Positions 19,039 through 24,556 of a stretch of 24,556 bases of DNA are shown here, piece after piece. The stretch lies in the IMG/VR virus record IMGVR_UViG_3300033153_007777, positions 1 to 24,556 of that record; one strand, given 5' to 3'. Each line of letters opens with the position of its first letter. Position 1 is the stretch's first letter. Source of the stretch: a virus. The notes beneath the pieces are model-generated. The model did not search any database. It was not told the origin of the DNA and saw only the letters and a program-made list of their open reading frames with translations. The position numbers and the translations under genes are program-made.

Positions 19039-19916
19039 TGGCTAATGAGCTAAAGGTCGAGTTCAGAGTTGATACAGGGCCGGTCTTTGCGTTCCTGCGA
19101 AAGATGAAGGCTGCTGTGGATCCTGCTATCATGGGGCCGATCATTGAAGAAGAGGGTCAGATCTTCGTCAAACGCGCTGTGGAGATTCTTGAGAGTACGG
19201 ATTATGGGAAGAATCCACAAGTCGTGACTGGAGAGCTGCGTGATAGTGTGAAGTTTGAGTGCGTCCCTGGAGGTCCAAAGGGACGGTTGAAAGCGAAGTT
19301 CTGGGTCGATTGTCCGTATGCTGCGGCAGTTGAGTTTAAGACGCCTCGCAGACAGAATCCTCCATCGTTCGGAGAGATCCTAGCGTGGAAGATGAAGAAG
19401 ATAGGCCCGCGTGAAGGTGTTGAAGGCGGTATAAAGGCTTGGAAGCACATCATGGAGCATGGTGTGCAGAACCATCCGTTCTTTTGGCCTGCATACAGAA
19501 TGATGAAACCGATCTTCCTGTGGAACGTTAGGAAGCGCGTTATCATTGCTATCAAGGAGGATAAGATTGTTGCGCTAGCTTCAGTGCGTGCCCTCCGTCC
19601 TAAGCACATCTCGATATTGGGGTCATTCAGATCGCAGCTATACCGTTGGGCACGAATCCTCGGCTGGATACAAGCAGCGGGACTTGATGTGTCTGGAGCT
19701 AGGGTGTTCCTCTATGGAACTGCTCGAGGTATTGGCAACATACGTGCGATAACTGGTGCTACTGTGGCTCGACGCGCAATGCGTATAGGCGCTGGTGGCG
19801 TTGCATCTTTTGGAATTGGTATGGGAATACCTAACGTAGACCCGATAGCCGCTCGTGCGGGACGGGTTGTCGCAGGAAAGCTCGCAGGCACGCCTCTACG
19901 AGGAATGTCTCGATGA
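19038..19916 (+). CDS. HK97 gp10-like neck protein, extended
   Basis: 292 residues. The N-terminal 150 match the HK97 gp10-type tail-completion pattern: a helix with IMGPIIEEEGQIFVKRAVEIL (about 35-55), VVTGELRDSVKFECV (about 65-80), YAAAVEFKTPRRQNPPSF (about 100-117), then NHPFFWPAYRMMKPIFLWNVRKRVI (about 140-165). This protein joins head and tail. From about residue 170 there is a basic, Ala/Gly-rich extension (GWIQAAGLDVSGARVFLYGTARG..., ending in GTPLRGMSR) that ordinary gp10-like proteins, which are near 120-150 residues, do not have. I chose ATG 19038, which overlaps the preceding stop, rather than an upstream frame that would run through the previous gene. Confidence 0.72.
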   Translation: MANELKVEFRVDTGPVFAFLRKMKAAVDPAIMGPIIEEEGQIFVKRAVEILESTDYGKNPQVVTGELRDSVKFECVPGGPKGRLKAKFWVDCPYAAAVEFKTPRRQNPPSFGEILAWKMKKIGPREGVEGGIKAWKHIMEHGVQNHPFFWPAYRMMKPIFLWNVRKRVIIAIKEDKIVALASVRALRPKHISILGSFRSQLYRWARILGWIQAAGLDVSGARVFLYGTARGIGNIRAITGATVARRAMRIGAGGVASFGIGMGIPNVDPIAARAGRVVAGKLAGTPLRGMSR

Positions 19917-20350
19917 GAGATCTGTGGAGTGCTCTTGTAACGTGGCTCAGAGCGGATGAAGATCTCGTCGCGCTCACTACACACACAGCGAGTGATCTTC
20001 GGATCTATGCTTGGACCCCTGATGCTGATTTGAAGATTCCATCGCTGATTGTGGACTGTGCTGTCGATGAGCTGCTTGTGGGTAGAACAGTGTATGATGT
20101 CAAGGTGCGCTTTGAGTCATACCATCGAACGGAGTCAGTGTCTGGAGACATCATTGAACGAGTACGTGCTCTGTTGGTGAGTGCAGCTACTGTTGAGAAA
20201 CGTATACATGGTCCTGTGGCAGACATCACAGATGACACGGTTGACATAAAGTCATGTGAGCTCAGTTCTATCGCAAACCCTGTTTGGAATCAAGACATGC
20301 GCTATTGGAGCCATGAGCTCGGAGCTCGTATAATTTGGGCCTTTGTGTAA
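19913..20350 (+). CDS. Tail terminator / minor tail protein (DUF3168-like), putative
   Basis: 145 residues with the alpha/beta layout of tail terminator proteins: LWSALVTWLRADEDLVAL helix, PSLIVDCAVDELLVGRTVYDVKVRFESYHR strands, then IIERVRALLVSAA helix. These form a hexameric ring that caps the tail tube when it reaches full length. The assignment relies on this pattern and on the place before the tail-tube gene. The start overlaps the gp10-like stop by four bases (ATGA). No cofactor site or membrane segment is seen. Confidence 0.65.
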   Translation: MRDLWSALVTWLRADEDLVALTTHTASDLRIYAWTPDADLKIPSLIVDCAVDELLVGRTVYDVKVRFESYHRTESVSGDIIERVRALLVSAATVEKRIHGPVADITDDTVDIKSCELSSIANPVWNQDMRYWSHELGARIIWAFV

Positions 20351-20369
20351 AGAGGGGAGGTGAGAATTC

Positions 20370-20816
20370 ATGGCAGATACTGATGCCAATGTCGTTGTAG
20401 GGAAGGGTACTATCTCCGTTGACGGCATTGACTGTGGTCACTTAAGTGAGGCCGTCACGATCAGGATGCCTCGTGACTACTACGACGTTGAAGGCCAACA
20501 TCGAATCGGCCTGATTAAGAAGGTCAAGACAAAGGAGTCCTTCTTCATTGCGTCTACGTGTCAAGAACCTACGTTGACGATGATTAAGAACCTTTGGGAT
20601 CAAGGGACAGGCACGAATGCTGGTACCTCTCAGAAACTAGGCCACGATGATGAGCATGAGCATACGCTCACTATAACTGGTCCTGCGCCTGGAGCTGGTA
20701 AGACGACTCGTACCGTCACGATCTATCGCGCTATCTCGATCAATGAGGGTGCGATGGTCTTCGATAAGGGTGCGGAGTCTACAATCCCAATCGAGTTTGA
20801 GTGCTTGAAGGAATGA
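20370..20816 (+). CDS. Major tail tube protein (putative)
   Basis: 148 residues, preceded by GGGGAGGTGA, one of the strongest ribosome sites in the operon. That suits a subunit needed in hundreds of copies. The sequence is beta-rich: NVVVGKGTISVDGIDCGHLSEAVTIRM, HEHTLTITGPAPG, and a final strand STIPIEFECLK, in keeping with the tube fold that stacks as hexamers. The position between tail terminator and chaperone genes is the normal one for the tube protein. Only one such gene is seen and no sheath, so the tail is probably non-contractile. Confidence 0.78.
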   Translation: MADTDANVVVGKGTISVDGIDCGHLSEAVTIRMPRDYYDVEGQHRIGLIKKVKTKESFFIASTCQEPTLTMIKNLWDQGTGTNAGTSQKLGHDDEHEHTLTITGPAPGAGKTTRTVTIYRAISINEGAMVFDKGAESTIPIEFECLKE

Positions 20817-20828
20817 GGAACAAGAAAC

Positions 20829-21164
20829 ATGGAATATCAGACTGATGATATGTGGCTTGCCGCGTACTTGATGAATGAGGGAGCCAAACTCGAGCGTCTC
20901 GTCAGTGGAAAGGGAAGGCGGAAGACGTTTGTGCTTAGCTGTGCTGCAGCTAAGCTCACAGAAGCCTCTAGAGCATACTATCAAGGAACGGCCCGTGTCG
21001 ATCCTAAGGCGTTGCGGCACTGTCTTGCAGACCTTAAAGGCTTTATGTCTTCACGGGCCGTAACTTTAACTAAGCGAAAGGAAAGACAGAATGGAGCATC
21101 AGGCAGTAGGAACGGTGAGCTTGGAAACGGGAAAGAAGACACGGGTCAGAGCACTGAAGGCTAA
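20829..21164 (+). CDS. DUF5659-like small protein
   Basis: 111 residues. The N-terminal two thirds fit the DUF5659 pattern: YQTDDMWLAAYLMNEGAKLERL (about 3-24), an RKTFVLSC strand, AYYQGTARVDPKALRHCLADLKGFM (about 50-75). The family is of unknown function and is common in phage and accessory regions. The last 35 residues are Lys/Gly/Asn-rich and lie over the start of the chaperone gene: the two overlap by 74 bases in different frames. The start ATG follows AGGAACAAG. Its place between tail tube and chaperone is unusual and could point to a tail-assembly role, but this is inference. Confidence 0.62.
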   Translation: MEYQTDDMWLAAYLMNEGAKLERLVSGKGRRKTFVLSCAAAKLTEASRAYYQGTARVDPKALRHCLADLKGFMSSRAVTLTKRKERQNGASGSRNGELGNGKEDTGQSTEG

Positions 21165-21498
21165 AGAGCTCTCTAAAGTAGGAGAGCACATTGCTCAGGT
21201 CTTGGTGCACATATACTCCTCGAAGGGACAGAGCATCCCTGCGATCATCACTTCAGGGAGTAGTATCACCATCAACGCGATGTTCGACATTCTAGCGTTG
21301 ACTTCAGATCTCGCGAAGGAAGAGCTCGGCGAGCTGTCCATTGCAGATCTCATCAAGGTCGTCAATAAGTGGTTAGAGGTAAACCACCTTGACGAGGTGG
21401 GCCCAACTTTTTTCGCTCTGAAGGCACAGGTCAAGAAGATAGCGGCCTCGATGCCAGTGAAAAAGCCGCAAAGCAAGCATCCCAAGAAGCGGAGCTAG
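21091..21498 (+). CDS. Tail assembly chaperone, upstream (G-like) product
   Basis: 135 residues, starting at ATG 21091 with AAGGAAAG upstream, inside the end of the previous gene. The first half is an alpha/beta fold (VSLETGKKTRVRALKAKELSKVGEHIAQVLV), followed by helices (FDILALTSDLAKEELGELSIADLIKVVNKWLEVN) and a Lys-rich tail. In siphophages the gene just before the tape measure encodes a chaperone made in a short and a frameshifted long form, which binds the tape measure protein and recruits tube subunits. This gene sits in exactly that place and overlaps a downstream open frame in the -1 frame. It ends at TAG 21496-21498 if no shift happens. Confidence 0.75.
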   Translation: MEHQAVGTVSLETGKKTRVRALKAKELSKVGEHIAQVLVHIYSSKGQSIPAIITSGSSITINAMFDILALTSDLAKEELGELSIADLIKVVNKWLEVNHLDEVGPTFFALKAQVKKIAASMPVKKPQSKHPKKRS

Positions 21499-21770
21499 TA
21501 AATCTGTTTTGGTCCGCTTATGGACTGTCAGCAGAAGAGATGTATGAGTTGCCCCTCTGGCGGTTGCTGCGTCAGATACGTGCGATTCACACAGGGCGCT
21601 CAGAGGAACTTAGAGATTATGCACTTGCAGTACGTGCAGCTGTCAACGCTGGAGCATCAGATTTTCAGCGATATCTTGCAACGTTGGGGGCTGTAGCGAG
21701 AGTACGCGCCAAACCTATGCAACCTGCAGACATTGCGCGGTTTGGTCTGGCGTATCGGAAGGAGACGTAA
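21393..21770 (+). CDS. Tail assembly chaperone extension, -1 frameshift product
   Basis: The -1 frame is open from 21393 (just after a TGA at 21390-21392) to 21770 and overlaps the last 105 bases of the chaperone gene. The part that only this frame encodes begins ELVNLFWSAYGLSAEEMYELPLW, which resembles the T-like halves of siphophage chaperones (a helix plus xxGxxxEExxxLPLxxL). An ATG exists at 21540, inside this motif, but it has no good ribosome site and would cut off the conserved helix, so a frameshift fusion is more likely than an independent gene. Two candidate slip sites exist: TTTTTTC at 21408-21414 and GAAAAAG at 21459-21465. The fused product would be about 226 residues. Confidence 0.7.
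   Translation, partial: RGGPNFFRSEGTGQEDSGLDASEKAAKQASQEAELVNLFWSAYGLSAEEMYELPLWRLLRQIRAIHTGRSEELRDYALAVRAAVNAGASDFQRYLATLGAVARVRAKPMQPADIARFGLAYRKET
21408..21414 (+). other. Candidate slippery heptamer T_TTT_TTC
   Basis: Read in the chaperone frame the bases are T TTT TTC, a canonical X_XXY_YYZ heptamer at which both tRNAs can slip back one base and still pair. A shift here enters the open -1 frame and gives ...PTFFRSEGTGQED... as the junction. The stop in the -1 frame just upstream (21390-21392) means the shift must occur after this point, which the heptamer satisfies. An alternative site, G AAA AAG at 21459-21465, is also in register but pairs less well in the P site. Confidence 0.6.
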
Positions 21771-21773
21771 GAC

Positions 21774-24556
21774 GTGGCTGAAGACATTAATGCTGATATA
21801 GGCTTAGATGCAATTCCATTCCTCTCTGGGCTTAACAAGGCTGGAGATGCTATAACCAACTTTGTTACCAAAGCGAGGAAGGGAACTGCAGGTCTATCTG
21901 TCCTCATACAGGTATTTGGTCGCGTCTACCATGCAGCGATGAGTGTTGCAAAGATGCTCTTTGTCATTGGAGTTGCGATAGCTGCAGTCGCGACAGTTAT
22001 CACGACTAAAGCTGTCAAAGCCTTCGCGCAGTTCCAGCAAAGTATGCAAGAGATTGCATCTCTAATTCCTGGAACCGCTGTACCCGCGATTCAAGCTATG
22101 GGGGAGGCTCTACTTGCATTGACACGCAAGTTTGGGACAGTAGTGGAAGCCACTACCCGTGCCGCCTATAATCTCACGTCTGCAGTGTTCAGCATTGGTG
22201 AGACTATGGTCATTCTTGAGGCTAGTGGTGTCGCGGCGATAGCGGGTCTTACAGATCTCATGAGTGCTGCTCGTATCGCTGCTGCCGTAATGCGCTCTTA
22301 TGGTCAGGGAATTGAGGCTGTAACTGATGTGTATGATAGCTTGTTCATGACCGTGAAGTTGGGCATCCTCACCTTTGGTGATTTGGCTGAGAGCTTAGGT
22401 ACAGTTCTGCCAATCGCCAATGCAACTCGAACATCTCTTGACACTCTCCTTGCTACTCTTGCTGTAATTACCCAGAGTGGAATTCCATTCAACGAGGCAG
22501 TTACAGCCATGAATCGTCTCTTGACGCAGCTTGCTGCTCCAACAGAAACGCTGCAGAAGCGCATGAAGGAGTTAGGAATTGTCACGCTCGATGCTCATGG
22601 TAGAATGCTGCCCCTTATGGAGGTGCTTAAGCGCCTGCAGGGATTGACTCCTGTTGAGCTACGAGCGATAACGGGTGAGATGCGTGCTGCAAAGGCTGTG
22701 TTTGCACTGCTCGGCAATTATGACATGCTGCTGGATTACATAGAGCAGTTCGAGCGCAAGAGCGGTACGGCTTATAGAGCCATGACGAAGCAGGCAGATA
22801 CGCTCAACTTACGTTGGAAACAGATGGGCGCGACGTTCAGGAGTGTATGGATCACGTTTGGTGAGGCATTAGAGTCAATTGGCAGAGGTTTTGTCAAAGT
22901 TCTTCAGAGGATGGGTAATCAGCTTCTCCAGTGGGTAGAGAAGAATCAAGAAGATCTTAAGGCTATGGCTAGTGCAATAGGTCGAGTGGTTGAGCGAATC
23001 GGCTTGGCATTTATTGCACTCTTCAAGGGATTTAACTTTACGTCTCTTGCAAGCGCCGTCAACGAATATGCACTTGCGCTCAAAGATGGCTTAGTCACAG
23101 GTAAGATGTTTGTCACGATTCTAGCTTATGCTTCAACTACAGTGACGTGGCTCGTAGCGGCATTCCTTCATTTAACTGCAGTAATTGCTGGTATTCTTCA
23201 TATCATAACGTTTGGCCTGATTCCGGGTATGTGGGATTTTGCTAAAGAGACCATGCGGGTGAGTGCCTCTATGTATAGGTTCGGAGCCACGATTATGCAG
23301 ACTGATCAAAAGCTCGATAACATGCTTCAGTCTATCCTCTCAAGTGAAGGGCAGATGATACCCATTGTAGATGCACTTATTGAGAAGGAATCTGAGCACA
23401 TTAAGAAGTTGCGTGAGGCAATTGCGCTTGCTCGCACGCAGCGTAAGGAGGCAGCAGATGCAGCGCGTATGGAGTTAGAGGCTCCAAAGGCTCTCGTTCC
23501 TGGAACCGAGTTATATTTCAGGGAGTTAGAGCTTAATCTCAAGCGGCGCTATACGATGTTCGGCTTTAGTAACGCCGAGATTACGCGGTTGATGCGTGAG
23601 CACGGTCAAGAGATGGTGGCTATTGAGCAGATTCAAGCACGGCTCATAGACGGGATACATGATAGGCTTCTTGAAAAGGAGGCGGTCAGACGAAAGATAG
23701 ATGTAGACAGGGCGGAAGAAACTGCACAACAGATATATGAGCAAGCGCTCTTGCTTGAAGATAAGCTCTATGAGGCTCGAAGCAAAAAGGCCGCTCTCGA
23801 TAAGCTCATCGCTGAGGAGCGTAGTGCGCTGCGTACTGATGAGCTTTCAGAGATGGAAAAGCTCTGGGGTGAGGAAGTGGTTGCAGAGGCTGCAGGTAGG
23901 AAGAAAGCCGTGACTAAAGCTGAGTTGGCTCAGCAGGCCGAACTGGACGCGGAGGTAAAGCGGCAGGAGAAGGCGCTCGCTACGCTGTATGAGCAGTATA
24001 GGAAGTTCATAGATAAGAAACTCAAGGCTGATAAAGAGTACCATGACCTCACGGACAAGCGAGAGAAGAAGCTGCAACGTAAGGCGGCGTTCGAGGCGTG
24101 GGATGCAGCGAAAGAAGAGTATGAGGGCCTGAAGGCAATGGCGCAGAAGTTCGATGCGGAGAGGGAACAAGCTGCTGCTGAGTACTATCAAAAGTTCCGT
24201 ACTGATGTAATGGAGCGCGTGCGAGTGTTCAAGCAGGGTCTTGATGAGATGGAGAGAGATTATAAGCGTTTGCAGACCGACTTGAAACGTATCATGGAGT
24301 CTCGAACTGACTTCATCATGCAGCATCAAGACAGGATGTTTGAGTATACGATGTCTCGGACTAAGGAAGGTGCTCAGCTTGAGTTGAGGCAGGAGAGAGC
24401 GAAGTATTATGAGACGAGAGCAGCTCGGACTAAGGATGCACGAGAACGACGGAAGATGTTAGATGCAGCGCAGGTCCAAATCTTCCATCTGTTGACCTCT
24501 AATATAAAGAAGACAGACGAGCAGCGGAGGGCACTTGAGACGTCTGCTACACGGTT
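21774..24556 (+). CDS. Tail tape measure protein (partial, runs off the window)
   Basis: At least 927 residues, open to the right edge. GTG 21774 has AAGGAG nine bases upstream, three bases after the chaperone stop. The N-terminal part (about 60-370) fits the TP901-type tape measure core: a hydrophobic helix (MLFVIGVAIAAVATVI), then repeated MSAARIAAAVMRSYG, VLPIANATRTSLDTLLATLAVI and FNEAVTAMNRLLTQLAAPTE segments and KRMKELGIVTLDAHGRMLPL. A hydrophobic stretch follows at about 450-490. From about residue 535 the sequence is long coiled coil, rich in Glu, Lys and Arg. Tape measure proteins fix tail length and are ejected into the host envelope. The length so far already implies a tail of more than 130 nm if the usual rule of about 0.15 nm per residue holds. 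Confidence 0.9.
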   Translation, partial: MAEDINADIGLDAIPFLSGLNKAGDAITNFVTKARKGTAGLSVLIQVFGRVYHAAMSVAKMLFVIGVAIAAVATVITTKAVKAFAQFQQSMQEIASLIPGTAVPAIQAMGEALLALTRKFGTVVEATTRAAYNLTSAVFSIGETMVILEASGVAAIAGLTDLMSAARIAAAVMRSYGQGIEAVTDVYDSLFMTVKLGILTFGDLAESLGTVLPIANATRTSLDTLLATLAVITQSGIPFNEAVTAMNRLLTQLAAPTETLQKRMKELGIVTLDAHGRMLPLMEVLKRLQGLTPVELRAITGEMRAAKAVFALLGNYDMLLDYIEQFERKSGTAYRAMTKQADTLNLRWKQMGATFRSVWITFGEALESIGRGFVKVLQRMGNQLLQWVEKNQEDLKAMASAIGRVVERIGLAFIALFKGFNFTSLASAVNEYALALKDGLVTGKMFVTILAYASTTVTWLVAAFLHLTAVIAGILHIITFGLIPGMWDFAKETMRVSASMYRFGATIMQTDQKLDNMLQSILSSEGQMIPIVDALIEKESEHIKKLREAIALARTQRKEAADAARMELEAPKALVPGTELYFRELELNLKRRYTMFGFSNAEITRLMREHGQEMVAIEQIQARLIDGIHDRLLEKEAVRRKIDVDRAEETAQQIYEQALLLEDKLYEARSKKAALDKLIAEERSALRTDELSEMEKLWGEEVVAEAAGRKKAVTKAELAQQAELDAEVKRQEKALATLYEQYRKFIDKKLKADKEYHDLTDKREKKLQRKAAFEAWDAAKEEYEGLKAMAQKFDAEREQAAAEYYQKFRTDVMERVRVFKQGLDEMERDYKRLQTDLKRIMESRTDFIMQHQDRMFEYTMSRTKEGAQLELRQERAKYYETRAARTKDARERRKMLDAAQVQIFHLLTSNIKKTDEQRRALETSATR

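Noticed and set aside
21540-21770. Independent 76-residue gene starting at ATG 21540
   Set aside because: There is no good ribosome site, the start cuts a conserved helix, and the frame is open far upstream into the chaperone gene. A -1 frameshift fusion explains it better.
1-24556. Integrase, repressor, replication genes or an insertion sequence
   Set aside because: No protein in the window shows recombinase, Cro/CI-like, polymerase, helicase or transposase motifs, so lysogeny cannot be judged from this stretch.

Overview
The window is about 24.6 kb of a tailed double-stranded DNA phage or prophage. All convincing genes lie on the + strand. From about 3.2 kb onward the order is the standard head-to-tail morphogenesis order: small and large terminase, portal, prohead protease, scaffold, HK97-type major capsid, head-tail connectors, tail terminator, tail tube, frameshifted tail assembly chaperones, tape measure. 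There is one tail-tube gene and no sheath gene in the expected place, so a siphovirus-like particle is most likely. The host cannot be named. Strong GGAGGTGAT-type ribosome binding sites, frequent GTG starts and sigma70-like promoters point to a bacterium that uses Shine-Dalgarno initiation. Two GT9 heptosyltransferase-like genes hint weakly at a host with lipopolysaccharide.

Layout. (1) Positions 1-930: a promoter (P1) with two dyad elements drives a 53-residue zinc ribbon and an HNH-like protein. (2) Positions 930-2050: more than 1 kb with no credible gene but full of short repeats. These are a 21-bp dyad family (GTCATA-N9-TATGAC), palindromes built from GTRGACACATG, triplicated TAACTCCAATGAT, and a 74-bp tandem composite unit. 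(3) Positions 2050-2930: a self-contained cassette of extended -10 promoter, leader hairpin, two small genes and an intrinsic terminator, with composition unlike its flanks. This is the form of a phage moron. (4) Positions 2930-3268: a second promoter (P2), a diverged copy of P1, in front of the late operon. (5) Positions 3269-10643: packaging and head genes, including a small membrane peptide, an Arg/Gly-rich mini-protein and a GC-rich repeat patch. (6) Positions 10609-18053: an insertion into the usual order, made of a three-domain glycosyltransferase, a GT9 enzyme, an LLH-type holin-like protein and two probable fibre/appendage proteins. (7) Positions 18053-24556: connector and tail genes, tightly packed with ATGA/TGATG overlaps, ending inside the tape measure gene.

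How it fits together. P1 and P2 share an upstream block of about 88 bp, so the left accessory genes and the late operon are probably switched together by a factor that binds the dyad repeats. No repressor, integrase or replication gene is visible. The glycosyltransferases are translated directly from the capsid gene's operon, overlapping its end, so they may decorate virions or modify the host surface late in infection. The most novel parts are the repeat/operator region with its twin promoters, the fused glycosyltransferase inside the head operon, a possible nested start in the scaffold gene, and the 134-nt overlap between the GT9 and holin-like genes.
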